From NCBI RefSeq assembly GCF_005048855.1, contig NZ_SUME01000007.1, forward strand, positions 186,001 through 250,000: DNA of 64,000 nucleotides, written 5' to 3'. Both the position numbers and the translations under genes were made by a program. Source of the DNA: Sphingobacterium olei. GTDB taxonomy: Bacteria; Bacteroidota; Bacteroidia; Sphingobacteriales; Sphingobacteriaceae. The notes beneath the pieces are model-generated. The model did no database searches and had not been told where the DNA came from. It was given only the letters and a program-made list of their open reading frames with translations. Positions 52,277 through 61,495 of this stretch are shown piece after piece. Numbering within the stretch: the first letter of the stretch is position 1; each line of letters begins with the position of its first letter.

Positions 52277-55200
52277 TTATTCAGTTTCCTCCACTTCGAT
52301 TTGAGGAGGCATTAATTTATACATAACCGGTGTTACGATCCTTGACAGGATAGTTGAGCTTATAAGCCCCCCGATAAGTACAATTGCCAGTGGTGCTATT
52401 TGCGGATTCGGATTCAAGGCAATCGGGATCAGCCCACAAATAGCGGTTATCGACGTAAGCACAACAGGTAAAAACCTTGTTTCGCCAGCGATGTGAATGG
52501 CTACATTTATGCTGTGTCCTTTTGCTCTTAGTTGATTGGTAAAATCAACGAGCAGTAACGAATTCTTAACCTGAATTCCCGATAAACCTATGAAACCAAT
52601 AATGGAGACTAAGGACATCGGATTTCCGGTTAGGAGCAAAAATATTACACCACCCAGCACACCCAATGGTATGATGGATAAAACGATAATTATCCCTTTA
52701 AAAGTTTTGAATTGTAATAATAGAACAGCTACAAAAAGAAACGCACTTAAAATGATCACGGAAAGGAAATTTCCGCCAAGCGCGTCTCCTTCCGATTCCG
52801 CTTCCCCAGATAATTTATAATAATACCCTTTTGGAAATTCCATTTTGTCAAGTTCCGGAACAATATCTTTCAATATATCATTGGCATAGAAATTATCCTT
52901 TGACAATGATGTTACTTTTGCAAAGCGTGACTTATTGAAATGGTTGATAGCTGTGGGAGAAGTCTCAAATCCGATGCTGGCGACCTGATCAACCTGTATC
53001 GGCGCGCCATGCATATTATTCACATATAGATTCTTTAAGGCATCGAGATTGGAGAATTTTTCTCTCGGCACTGTTATCACTACGTTTCTGGCATCTCCAC
53101 GATCATCAATATAATCGCCAACGTTTAATCCGGCAACAGCCAACCTGATCACCTTATCTATATCGCTGGTCAATACACCCAAAGTCCGGGCTTTTTCCTT
53201 ATCAATTGTAATTTTTATATCTGATTTATAGGTGTTAAGCTCATTGTTCGTGAAAAATGTACCTGGATGCTTACGCAACAGCTCTTCTACTTTAAATGAA
53301 AGCGCGCGTAAAGTGTCCTGGTTATCGCCAAATACCCTTACCACAATATTAGCTTCAATTGGTGTCCCCTGCTCGAAGTCCTTCACCTCAATTCGGGCAT
53401 AGGGAAAATCCTGAAACTTGGTCCGAAGTTTTTTGATCAGTTCGGTTTTTGCAATCGGACTCGCGTCGTCATCCATCTGCACAAAAACCTGGGCAAAATC
53501 GGGTTTGATATCCTGCTGATGAACGTTGTAATAAATCTGGGGATTGCCTTTTCCTACATTTGATGTATAATAAACAATCTCTTCGTGTTTTTTCAATTCA
53601 TTCTCCACCAATTTGGTCACCCGGTCACTTTCTGGAATATCAGCCTGCAAGGGCATCTTTATATTCACTAAAAACATCGGTTTCTCGGAGGTTGGAAAAA
53701 GTTTGAAACCCGCGAGAGGGAATAATAAAAATGCCAGGACGCTTAATGCGATTGATATGCCGATCGTCACCTTTGGCCACTTTAGGGCAAGCGGCATTAT
53801 TCTACGATAGGAAAAGGTCAGGAATTTTTGTAAATTCTTCAAAAAGTAATTGCCCTCTCCGTGGGTATGCGTTTTCAAGATCTTGCTACCCACAAATGGC
53901 ACCAAGGTCAGAGCAACTATCATGGATGCCAGTACGGCGGTAATTATCGCCACCGGCAGACTGCGAATAAATTCTCCGGCCATATCAGGTAGAAAGGCAA
54001 GAGGCAAAAATGCTATGATCAAAGTGGCGGTACAACCTACCACGGCCAGGCCAATCTGTTTGGTACCTTTTAAAACAGCATCCTTGATGGAATGTCCTTC
54101 CCTAAGCCAACGTTCTATATTTTCGACCACCACAATACTGTCGTCAACCAACAAGCCCAAGGCCACCACCAAACCAACTATGCTCAATTGATTAAGCGAA
54201 AAACCCATCATGTTCATCGCGATAAGACCTAGCGCAAGCGACAGCGGGATAGAGATCATTACAATCACGGACGCTCTAAAGCCCAATGGAAGTAGGGTAA
54301 TGACGACTAAAAGGATGGCCAGACCAAAATCAAAGCCCAGGTGTCCCAATCTTTTCGCAACCATATCTGCCTGATCAAAGTTCTTGACCATTTTTATGTT
54401 CTCTGGCAAACTGTTGCTAAATTCCTCCAGCACAGGGGTGTATTCTTTTTTCACCTTACTGATGTCCACATCATCTTTCATGGCAGCGTTAACGAGTATA
54501 CAACGATGTCCGTTGATACGCGTGATATGGCTAACGACACCATCCTTATAACTAACATGGGCAACATCTTTCAGGTAGACTATTTTGCCATTAGCATTAT
54601 AAATAACCGTATTGGCTACATCGTCAACATTTTTGAATTTACCACTGGTTTTTACATTGAAAACTTTATCGGCCAAGTTGATGCTCCCGCCCGGAATATC
54701 TGCCGCTTCGCTTTGCAAGCTGCCAATAACCAGATTTAAGGGTATTTTTAATTGGGCCAATTTATCCAATTGCATGTCGATCCGAATTTCCTGCTCGGGC
54801 ATACCCGAATAGTTAACTTCCCGAAGATTGGTTATCTTTTCCAGTTTCGTTTTAAGGATGTCTGCCTGATCTCTCAATACCTTGGATGAAGCGGTGTTGG
54901 ATATTAATGCCGTTTGAATGATTTTTACATCAGCAGAAGAAATTTTTTCCGTTTTAATCAAATAGATATCCTTCGGAAGCGCTCCATTTTTGAGTGCATT
55001 TATTTCGGTCGATATCTCCTGGTATTTATTGTCCACATCTACACCATACTTAAATTTAATCTGGATAGCAGCTACCCCATCCTCGATTGTGGTCAGGATT
55101 TTATCAATATTTTCGAGTCCGTATATTTTGTTTTCGATAGGTTTTACGACCTGTTCTTCCATATCCTTTGGACTCGTGCCCGGGTATATAACTGTTACCA

Positions 55201-55336
55201 GGTATTGTGGCGGATTAGTGGTGGGGTCTTCCGACCGTGGCATGTTGAATAGCGTAAGCAACCCCACGACCGATATCAAAACAAATATGATAAGGGTAAA
55301 CTGGTAATTTTTTACAGCAAAATTTGTAATTTTCAT
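52277..55336 (-). CDS. RND-family efflux permease
   Basis: A 1019-residue inner-membrane pump of the AcrB/MexB superfamily. It has twelve membrane helices, the N-terminal YPGTSPKDMEEQVVKPIENKI segment and, in helix 4, VGLVVALGLLVDDSIVVVENI with the Asp-Asp proton-relay pair. It closes the operon TolC-MFP-RND and should expel drugs, dyes or metabolites through the TolC partner. It is slightly shorter than AcrB (1049), as is common for the group related to HAE-type pumps with PRSEDPTTNPP near the N terminus. Confidence 0.92.
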   Translation of the reverse strand: MKITNFAVKNYQFTLIIFVLISVVGLLTLFNMPRSEDPTTNPPQYLVTVIYPGTSPKDMEEQVVKPIENKIYGLENIDKILTTIEDGVAAIQIKFKYGVDVDNKYQEISTEINALKNGALPKDIYLIKTEKISSADVKIIQTALISNTASSKVLRDQADILKTKLEKITNLREVNYSGMPEQEIRIDMQLDKLAQLKIPLNLVIGSLQSEAADIPGGSINLADKVFNVKTSGKFKNVDDVANTVIYNANGKIVYLKDVAHVSYKDGVVSHITRINGHRCILVNAAMKDDVDISKVKKEYTPVLEEFSNSLPENIKMVKNFDQADMVAKRLGHLGFDFGLAILLVVITLLPLGFRASVIVMISIPLSLALGLIAMNMMGFSLNQLSIVGLVVALGLLVDDSIVVVENIERWLREGHSIKDAVLKGTKQIGLAVVGCTATLIIAFLPLAFLPDMAGEFIRSLPVAIITAVLASMIVALTLVPFVGSKILKTHTHGEGNYFLKNLQKFLTFSYRRIMPLALKWPKVTIGISIALSVLAFLLFPLAGFKLFPTSEKPMFLVNIKMPLQADIPESDRVTKLVENELKKHEEIVYYTSNVGKGNPQIYYNVHQQDIKPDFAQVFVQMDDDASPIAKTELIKKLRTKFQDFPYARIEVKDFEQGTPIEANIVVRVFGDNQDTLRALSFKVEELLRKHPGTFFTNNELNTYKSDIKITIDKEKARTLGVLTSDIDKVIRLAVAGLNVGDYIDDRGDARNVVITVPREKFSNLDALKNLYVNNMHGAPIQVDQVASIGFETSPTAINHFNKSRFAKVTSLSKDNFYANDILKDIVPELDKMEFPKGYYYKLSGEAESEGDALGGNFLSVIILSAFLFVAVLLLQFKTFKGIIIVLSIIPLGVLGGVIFLLLTGNPMSLVSIIGFIGLSGIQVKNSLLLVDFTNQLRAKGHSINVAIHIAGETRFLPVVLTSITAICGLIPIALNPNPQIAPLAIVLIGGLISSTILSRIVTPVMYKLMPPQIEVEETE

Positions 55337-55347
55337 TTTTGTACAGT

Positions 55348-56394
55348 TTACTTGATTATTTTAATAGTGGACTGCTCGTTCAGGTAAGCACTGTTGGAAA
55401 TAACAATCTGATTTATTCCCTCAAGGTTGCCACGCAGGAATACCCCGTCATTTTCAAACTTCATAATGTTTACGGGAATTTTCTTTACGCGGTTTGCACC
55501 GACTGCCGTAAACACGAAGCCTTTGTTGCCATCCGCCTCCACTAATGAACTGAACGGAATGACAACGGCATTTTCATCCTCACTGATGGCTATTTCTGCT
55601 CGCCCGAACATGCCCACAGGAGGAACAACTTTTTGAAGCTGTAGCTTCAGCTCTACCTGGAAAGAGCCGATCTCTCTATCTGCCGACTGCAGCTTTCGGA
55701 ATACCGCTGCTTCAAAAAGCTGGTCTGGATAACCATCCAATCTAACCTGTGCAGGCTGACCGACCTTAATTGCGGCCCATTCCACGTCCGTTACACCGAC
55801 TTTAAGAAGATAGCTGGCATTGTGCTGCACGGAGTTGGTTAGCAGTATCGGCATCCCCCCTCCCACTACTTCTCCTTCGTTGGCAATTTTCTTGGCTACA
55901 AAACCGTCAGATGCGGCATATATTTTTGCGTGGCGCTCATCAAATGCAACAGCCTCTTTAGCCTGCTTGGCAACTTCAAGAGCGGTCCTTGTATTTTGCA
56001 GCTGCTCCAAGGTAAAGACACTGTCCCTATAAAGGTTGATCGCCCGATCATAGTCGCGTTGGGCTTTTTCGACCCCTAGCCCGGATTGTGCAAGACCGGC
56101 TGCTATCTCGGTGGCATTAAGCGTGGCCAGCAATTGGCCTTTGCGGAAAAATTCTCCTTCATGTACCAGTATACGGCTGATGATGCCACCAATCTTAAAG
56201 GAATAGTTTGCCTGGTCTTCGGTACTGATCAGTCCGGTAGCTTCTATCGTGCTCGGCACGTTTAATGAGGAGACAGGGGCAACCTTTACGGCTATAACAT
56301 CGGGCTCACCAAGTGGATTTGTATTTTTAGGGTGCTCATTGCACGAGAACAGAAATAATGCAGAAGCAACGATTGCAAATTGATTTTTTTTCAT
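55348..56394 (-). CDS. RND efflux periplasmic adaptor (membrane-fusion) lipoprotein
   Basis: A 348-residue protein starting at the ATG at 56394 (signal MKKNQFAIVASALFLFSC). The adaptor order is seen: lipoyl-like half (GGIISRILVHEGEFFRKGQLLATL), a helical hairpin (LAQSGLGVEKAQRDYDRAINLYRDSVFTLEQLQNTRTALEVAKQ), second lipoyl half (AASDGFVAKKIANEGEVVGGG) and beta-barrel domain. It links the RND pump to the TolC-like channel and lies between their genes with gaps of 11 and 7 bases. Confidence 0.91.
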   Translation of the reverse strand: MKKNQFAIVASALFLFSCNEHPKNTNPLGEPDVIAVKVAPVSSLNVPSTIEATGLISTEDQANYSFKIGGIISRILVHEGEFFRKGQLLATLNATEIAAGLAQSGLGVEKAQRDYDRAINLYRDSVFTLEQLQNTRTALEVAKQAKEAVAFDERHAKIYAASDGFVAKKIANEGEVVGGGMPILLTNSVQHNASYLLKVGVTDVEWAAIKVGQPAQVRLDGYPDQLFEAAVFRKLQSADREIGSFQVELKLQLQKVVPPVGMFGRAEIAISEDENAVVIPFSSLVEADGNKGFVFTAVGANRVKKIPVNIMKFENDGVFLRGNLEGINQIVISNSAYLNEQSTIKIIK

Positions 56395-56401
56395 GTGTAT
56401 A

Positions 56402-57763
56402 TTATTGTATGTTAAAACTAGCGTTTGCGCGTTCGATGGCAGAATAGGATATCCAGGTATCGAAAAGCGCAATGTTTGCTTGGAGCTGGGAATCGATCCA
56501 TTGGTTTTGGGCATCCAGCAGCTCGATATAGATAGCCATCCCTTCCTTATACAGTTTTGACATATCGTGGTAATAAATCTGGCTGGTATTTAACTGGCTC
56601 TGGGCAGCATGGTACTGGGCAATTGCCCGCTGCATATTGGCCTGCCGGACTTTGAGCTCTGTAAAGAGCTGTTGCTCCACATAATCGGTCTGAGATGCAA
56701 TAGCATGTTGCTCGGCAATAGTCTGTTTGATTCGATAGTTGTTCTTTCCCGAGGCAAACAGGTTCCATTCTAACGAAATGCCAAACAAGTAATACCGGGA
56801 ATCCCTATTGAATTTCCAGTCAAAAGCCTGCGAACCCAAGTCTAGATTGGCCCCGATCTTCGGAATAAGGTATGACTTTGCTAGCCCCGTTAGATCTTCT
56901 TTGATATTCTTTGCTATCTTTAGTTTGGAGAGTTCTTCACGGTTACTGATATTATCAGCCCGTAATAAATCGTCTGCTGGGAGATCCGAAATTTCATCAA
57001 CCAAGATATCATCTGATAAAGGGCGGTTCAGCAGAAAATTAAAGTAGTATTGTGCAGATTCTTGCGTTTTTATTGCCTCGACAATAGCAGCCTCGATTTT
57101 TGAAACTTCATTTTGGCTTCTGACCACAGCGGTTCGGTTTATCTTTCCATTATCGAAAAGACTTTTGTTAACTCTCTCCCCTTCGGTTACCAGTTTTAAG
57201 TAAGACTGATATATTTGCACGGCATTTGTTGCCTTCAGATAATTATAGTAGGCCGTTTTGATTTCCTTCACCAGTTCCCGCTTGTAGAGAAGTACCTCCG
57301 TTTTCTGAAGATCGATCTGCTTCGACTTGATCTTTTTATTATAGCGAAGTTCCGCATTCAGAATGGGTTGGGTTATGCGGAATTTTGCATCGTAGAAATT
57401 GTCTGGATTCAACAATTCCCGTTGGTTCTGTAGCTGCGGAAAGGAGTTGCTTCCCGTAAGTTGATTAAGCGTGGCGTACACGTTATTCATCAGATCACCA
57501 ACCGGGATGTCTATTGTACGGCCACCATCCGCTTTCGTGTATGTCGTAGAAAAAGCGACATTGGGCAGGAACATACTTTTTGCTTCTCCCAGTGCGTATA
57601 CATTCTTTTCCAGAATAAAATTCTGTTGATTTATACTTTGGTTTGACTCAATTCCCTGCCTGATATAGCTGTCCAATTTCGATTGTGCGGCGGCTACATT
57701 TGGGGTGAAAATAGTGTAGACTATGCAACACCAAAATAGATTTTTTTGAAAAACATTAATCAT
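56402..57763 (-). CDS. TolC-family outer-membrane efflux protein
   Basis: A 453-residue protein with signal peptide and two repeated helical halves (SKLDSYIRQGIESNQSINQQNFILEKN and the later NISNREELSKLKIAKNIKEDLTGLAKSYLIPKIGANLDLGSQAF). First gene of the efflux operon. The operator TTAAACAGTGTTCAA lies 11 bases before its start, so a TetR regulator coded just upstream should control it. Confidence 0.91.
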   Translation of the reverse strand: MINVFQKNLFWCCIVYTIFTPNVAAAQSKLDSYIRQGIESNQSINQQNFILEKNVYALGEAKSMFLPNVAFSTTYTKADGGRTIDIPVGDLMNNVYATLNQLTGSNSFPQLQNQRELLNPDNFYDAKFRITQPILNAELRYNKKIKSKQIDLQKTEVLLYKRELVKEIKTAYYNYLKATNAVQIYQSYLKLVTEGERVNKSLFDNGKINRTAVVRSQNEVSKIEAAIVEAIKTQESAQYYFNFLLNRPLSDDILVDEISDLPADDLLRADNISNREELSKLKIAKNIKEDLTGLAKSYLIPKIGANLDLGSQAFDWKFNRDSRYYLFGISLEWNLFASGKNNYRIKQTIAEQHAIASQTDYVEQQLFTELKVRQANMQRAIAQYHAAQSQLNTSQIYYHDMSKLYKEGMAIYIELLDAQNQWIDSQLQANIALFDTWISYSAIERANASFNIQ

Positions 57764-57773
57764 TGTAATAATT

Positions 57774-57788
57774 TTAAACAGTGTTCAA
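57774..57788 (-). promoter_or_regulatory. TetR-type operator of the efflux operon
   Basis: TTAAACAGTGTTCAA has seven-base arms around a central G with one mismatch. It is the near twin of the operator at 59266-59284. On the minus strand -33 TTG, a 20-base spacer and the weak -7 TAAAATTA frame it, so a bound repressor would sit between or over the promoter elements. Confidence 0.65.
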
Positions 57789-57808
57789 TTTCTGAGCAAA
57801 AAAAAGGA

Positions 57809-58417
57809 TTATCCTTTTTCCAGTAATGAAACAAAACACTCATATCCATATTTCATTAGGTCTTCATTTGACTTATTTTGAAAACTTGTCGTGCGGTCTT
57901 TACAGAACAATGCACATATTCCGTGAAGCGACGAAAGGAGCATAAAGGAAAAATAATCCTGATCCATTCCGACAAATCTACCTTCTGCCTGACATTCTTT
58001 GACCAGCTCCAAGAGATGATTGATCGCTTCCTGAGCAATTTTGAAGCCTCCTTCGGTAGATGCTTTTGCAGGCTCTTCTACCATAAACATAAGATTATAA
58101 TAATCTTTATTATCCTGTGCGAACTGAATGAACACTCTTCCAACTGCCTTCAGTCGCTCAAAAGGGTCAGCTATTTTATCCAATATCTTCAACTGGGCAA
58201 GTAATAACCTAAATCCCTCCTTATGAAGCTCGTGAAATATTTCGCTCTTGTCCTTGAAATGAAAATAGATCATTCCAGGGCTATAATTGATTTCGCTTGC
58301 AATATTTCGCATGCTGGTCTTTTCATACCCCTTATCTAGAAATATCTTACGTGCCGCATCCAGAATGCGCTTCTGCATGTCTTGTTTTTCTTCTTGTTTT
58401 CTCTCCGCTATACCCAT
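57809..58417 (-). CDS. TetR/AcrR-family regulator of the efflux operon
   Basis: A 202-residue repressor with the N-terminal helix-turn-helix (MQKRILDAARKIFLDKGYEKTSMRNIASEINYSPGMIYFHFKDKSEIFHEL) and a C-terminal ligand domain. It lies between the SDR gene (51 bp upstream) and the efflux operon. The matching palindromes before both neighbours suggest that it represses both and so also its own readthrough expression. It has no separate operator that I could find immediately before its start. Confidence 0.9.
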   Translation of the reverse strand: MGIAERKQEEKQDMQKRILDAARKIFLDKGYEKTSMRNIASEINYSPGMIYFHFKDKSEIFHELHKEGFRLLLAQLKILDKIADPFERLKAVGRVFIQFAQDNKDYYNLMFMVEEPAKASTEGGFKIAQEAINHLLELVKECQAEGRFVGMDQDYFSFMLLSSLHGICALFCKDRTTSFQNKSNEDLMKYGYECFVSLLEKG

Positions 58418-58468
58418 TCAGTATTAAAATAAAATCGTTTCTAAAATTTGCTCTCCGCAATCCCCCAT

Positions 58469-59230
58469 TTAATGTGACAATCCCGGGCTTAGCTGGCCCA
58501 TAATGTTTACAGCCGCCTTTCTGCTCAAAAATCTGAAGCCAAAAAGCATCATTCTGTTTTTAAACCCTTGAACAATTCTTGGCTTGTTTCTGTTATTCAG
58601 CGCATTGATTAGTTCATCAGCTACTTCTGCGATAGAAGAGACAACAAATTTTGGAAACGCGCTGGTTTCCCGTCCAGCATTGGAATGAAAATCCGAATCG
58701 GCAGCGCCTGGATTAAAGCCTGTCACAAATATACCCTTATTTTTAAATTCGTACCAAAGGGATTCTGAAAAGTTAGCTACAAAACCTTTTGTCGCTGCAT
58801 ACACAGCACCGCCTGGCAGCGATGAGTGCGCAAGCAATGATCCTACATTTACCAAAGCATTACCGGGCTTCGCATTGTTTAAAAATGCATACGATAAACT
58901 TACCACTGCGTCCATATTTAGCACCATGGAGTCTAACTGCTCTTCAAGCGATATTTCAACGAATTTGCCGTATGTACCGGTGCCGGCATTATTGATGAGT
59001 AAGTCATACCCGTGCGTGCTGAGATGATTGCTGACTTTTTGGATATCTTCCTTTTTTGTCAGATCTGCTACAAGAATAGTATGGGTATCTGTTCCCAATA
59101 GCTCTTGAAGCGATTTGAGTTTTTGTTCATTCCGTGCCACCAAAGTGAGCCGATAATCCTGGGCTGCAAGACGTTTTGCAACCTCAAAGCCTATGCCTCC
59201 ACTTGCGCCTGTTATTAATGCTGTTTTCAT
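58469..59230 (-). CDS. Short-chain dehydrogenase/reductase (SDR) family oxidoreductase
   Basis: A 253-residue NAD(P)-dependent oxidoreductase. The cofactor motif is TGASGGIGFEVAKRL (7-21), NNAGTG is near 81, and the catalytic pattern is Ser133-type with Tyr-xxx-Lys in VYAATKGF. The substrate is unknown. Its promoter carries a perfect 19-bp palindrome shared with the efflux operon, so it may modify the compound that the pump exports. The last helix LSPGLSH is short. Confidence 0.9.
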   Translation of the reverse strand: MKTALITGASGGIGFEVAKRLAAQDYRLTLVARNEQKLKSLQELLGTDTHTILVADLTKKEDIQKVSNHLSTHGYDLLINNAGTGTYGKFVEISLEEQLDSMVLNMDAVVSLSYAFLNNAKPGNALVNVGSLLAHSSLPGGAVYAATKGFVANFSESLWYEFKNKGIFVTGFNPGAADSDFHSNAGRETSAFPKFVVSSIAEVADELINALNNRNKPRIVQGFKNRMMLFGFRFLSRKAAVNIMGQLSPGLSH

Positions 59231-59259
59231 TTCATAAAAAATTAAAAATATTTATGCCA

Positions 59260-59284
59260 CAAATATATTGAACAGTGTTCAATA
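59260..59284 (-). promoter_or_regulatory. SDR promoter with TetR-type operator
   Basis: TATTGAACAGTGTTCAATA (59266-59284) is a perfect 19-bp palindrome. It overlaps by two bases an exact -7 element TATATTTG (59260-59267, minus strand) that lies 30 bases before the SDR start. A weak -33 TTCG sits 21 bases above. Confidence 0.7.
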
Positions 59285-59343
59285 AAATCGAACCTTTTTA
59301 TAAAAATGATTTTATTATTACATCTGAAACATTATTTTTCTAC

Positions 59344-59760
59344 TTATTTTTTTTGGTTATCGGTGTGCAGGTACGCCTTCGTTTCATATAATTCAATAAC
59401 TTTTCGCTGCGCTTCCGTCAGAATTTTTAATCTGGCTAGTTCCTCGTTTTTTGTTTCTAGGTTGAGAATTAGATTTTTTATCTGGGGGTCAAGTACGTTC
59501 ATTTGATTTTCAAACAAATCTCCGATGATTTTATTGTCGAGATAATATATGAACAAATTATAATTGAGTAGTTCTGAAATTTTTATCAGCTTTTTAATAT
59601 CGATGGAATGGCTTTGATAAATTTCTTCCAACCCCTCATCACTTATTTCCAGATAAGCAGCTAGGACATCTGTCGTAATTTCTTTTTCTTTGACAAGGTT
59701 CCGAATTACTTCGCCTATATGCCATGAGTTAGGATTTTGTCTGTTGTCTGATTTGTCCAT
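59344..59760 (-). CDS. XRE-like HTH protein with C-terminal coiled coil
   Basis: A 138-residue protein starting at the ATG at 59760 (MDKSDNRQN). The N-terminal half has a helix-turn-helix pattern (IGEVIRNLVKEKEITTDVLAAYLEISDEGLEEIYQ), followed by ISELLNYNLFIYYLD and a coiled coil (LILNLETKNEELARLKILTEAQRKVIELYETK). A DNA-binding regulator is likely; targets unknown. It ends 60 bp before the SDR operator, in the same direction as the SDR gene. Confidence 0.72.
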   Translation of the reverse strand: MDKSDNRQNPNSWHIGEVIRNLVKEKEITTDVLAAYLEISDEGLEEIYQSHSIDIKKLIKISELLNYNLFIYYLDNKIIGDLFENQMNVLDPQIKNLILNLETKNEELARLKILTEAQRKVIELYETKAYLHTDNQKK

Positions 59761-59845
59761 TTCCAAATATGTAATAGTATTGGTTACTAAATGTATCAAA
59801 CCCAAGGAGCTTGAAGTGAACGTAAAAATGATCTGTACCGATTAA

Positions 59846-60400
59846 TCAATTAATCATAATGCTATTCTTAATTGATTCAACTATTTGCTCAAAAGATTGA
59901 TTAGTTCCAATCCTTGAAAGAATGGGTATCATCGCCACTGCGCTCATTATTTCCGTCGCTTTTACAAGAGGTGTTGTTGCGAAAACCATTTGTTCTCTTT
60001 TCAAGCCGTCTTCAAGAATAGATTGCAACCAATTGATCAATAATTCGTAGAAGGATTTCAGTTCATCTTTTACCCGGTTATCCATGCTATTGATATCCGA
60101 TAAAAGAGCTACGACCAAACATATTTTTCCTTGTCGCGCCAAAGACAAATAGAAATCCATAAACACGTCTAGTTTTCTTAAAGGTGTGCTGGCCTCCACC
60201 GCAGAAATAATTTCATTTTGCTTTACACAAGCATCTTGTATAAGCGATAGGATAAGATCAGATTTGGTTGGAAAATGGTAATGTATTGACGATGTCTTAA
60301 TGCCAATCTTTTTGGAAATATCTTTATAGCTAAAAGCATTGTACCCATCACGCATGACCAGTTCTGCTGTAACTTCTAATATTTTGTCTCTCGTATCCAT
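59846..60400 (-). CDS. TetR/AcrR-family transcriptional regulator
   Basis: A 184-residue repressor: N-terminal helix-turn-helix (ILEVTAELVMRDGYNAFSYKDISKKIGIKTSSIHYHFPTKSDLI) and a C-terminal effector domain. A 24-base imperfect palindrome abuts its start codon, so it is probably autoregulated. It is distinct from the efflux regulator; its operator sequence shares no core with TTGAACAGTGTTCAA. Confidence 0.9.
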   Translation of the reverse strand: MDTRDKILEVTAELVMRDGYNAFSYKDISKKIGIKTSSIHYHFPTKSDLILSLIQDACVKQNEIISAVEASTPLRKLDVFMDFYLSLARQGKICLVVALLSDINSMDNRVKDELKSFYELLINWLQSILEDGLKREQMVFATTPLVKATEIMSAVAMIPILSRIGTNQSFEQIVESIKNSIMIN

Positions 60401-60430
60401 TGTCTACCTACCTATAGATAGACAAATATA
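60401..60430 (-). promoter_or_regulatory. Autoregulatory operator and -7 element of the second TetR gene
   Basis: The 24-base site 60401-60424 begins TGTCTACCTACC and ends TATAGATAGACA; nine of 12 positions pair. Upstream on the minus strand an exact -7 element TATATTTG (60423-60430) overlaps its edge. The site lies directly before the ATG at 60400. The 177 bp from here to 60607 hold no further gene. Confidence 0.6.
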
Positions 60431-60607
60431 TTAATTTAATTAACATCTCTTCATCCATCAATAGGAAAAAGAGATTTTTAAAATACCTCAACCCTCTTCT
60501 ACTTCTAGAAAAGATGATCCCTAGCCCTACAGCTACGCATTTCAAGATTAAAAAAAAAGCCACCTTGATCCAGATGACTCTTATTGGAAACTAAACACTT
60601 CCATACA

Positions 60608-61432
60608 CTACTCTTCGTATTGGTTTTGCACCATATCGTAGTATTTGGATTTAAGCGCATCCCCTCGTAGCGCCTTATAGGCAGAATGAAATTTTGCAAA
60701 CTCACGGTGGTTATAAAGTTGGTAAAAGAGAAAAAACGTCGAGACTGAACTTGTTGGATAGCGTACTACCATCTGTTCCACCTGCCGATCTAAAACGTCG
60801 TCTTTCAAGTAGTTTGTCTTAACGTCTTCCAGTTTCAGGAATGCATCCCGTCCCTTCGAGAGATCTGAACTTTCTATATGGCTATAATACGTACCTTTTA
60901 AGCTATCCAATAACAGCTGTTTTCGCTTAAAAAAAGAACCGAATAAGCGCCAATATTCATCGGCCAAATCGCATTCCGCGCAATCAATATTTTTGAACTT
61001 GAGTATTTCGGCTCCATCGGCTTCAATCTCTTCTATACTTACCCTATTTTCAGTCAATATGACATAATTAGATCCATGTTTTTTATGCAGCAAGAGTGGT
61101 TTGGTGAGCTCAAAGAAATCCTGATCCTGTTGCGCATTAAATGAGCGGCTGTAGAATACGCTGTGGGATATCAGTGTTCGAGGCCAGGATAATACCGCAA
61201 TATACATGTCATCTTCCAGAGCAGGCATAGCGATGGGCTTATCGAGTGATGCAGCTGACAAGCTAAACACCTCCTTTCCCGTAATGATATGATGTACTCT
61301 AACCGAACAACTATCAACAGGGAGATTTTGAAACAAAACATGTATTTCACCTTCCTTATGTTTTGACTCCTTTGTATGGCAGCTGCTTAAAATCAGCAAA
61401 AAAGACAGAGTGTATAAAGTGTACGCTTTCAT
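60608..61432 (-). CDS. Hypothetical lipoprotein (last gene of a SusD-led unit)
   Basis: A 274-residue lipoprotein (lipobox LSSC, then HTKES). The N-terminal part (EIHVLFQNLPVDSCSVRVHHIITGKEVFSL) looks like the DUF4369-like beta domain found before TlpA domains, and the helical middle (DEYWRLFGSFFKRKQLLLDSLKGTYYSHIE) like the linkers of those proteins, but no thioredoxin domain or CxxC redox motif follows. It may be a truncated or specialised relative. It lies downstream of DUF4302 and is separated from it by a hairpin. Confidence 0.65.
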   Translation of the reverse strand: MKAYTLYTLSFLLILSSCHTKESKHKEGEIHVLFQNLPVDSCSVRVHHIITGKEVFSLSAASLDKPIAMPALEDDMYIAVLSWPRTLISHSVFYSRSFNAQQDQDFFELTKPLLLHKKHGSNYVILTENRVSIEEIEADGAEILKFKNIDCAECDLADEYWRLFGSFFKRKQLLLDSLKGTYYSHIESSDLSKGRDAFLKLEDVKTNYLKDDVLDRQVEQMVVRYPTSSVSTFFLFYQLYNHREFAKFHSAYKALRGDALKSKYYDMVQNQYEE

Positions 61433-61445
61433 ATATTTTAAGAAT

Positions 61446-61472
61446 GAAGGCCTGATAAAATATCAGACCTTC
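61446..61472 (-). terminator. Intercistronic hairpin after the DUF4302 gene
   Basis: Arms GAAGGCCTGATA (61446-61457) and TATCAGACCTTC (61461-61472) pair with one mismatch around a three-base loop. It falls between the DUF4302 stop (61496) and the start of the next lipoprotein (61432). Downstream sequence is only mildly U-rich, so partial termination is likely. Confidence 0.6.
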
Positions 61473-61495
61473 GGTAAACAAACTTGAAACAAATA

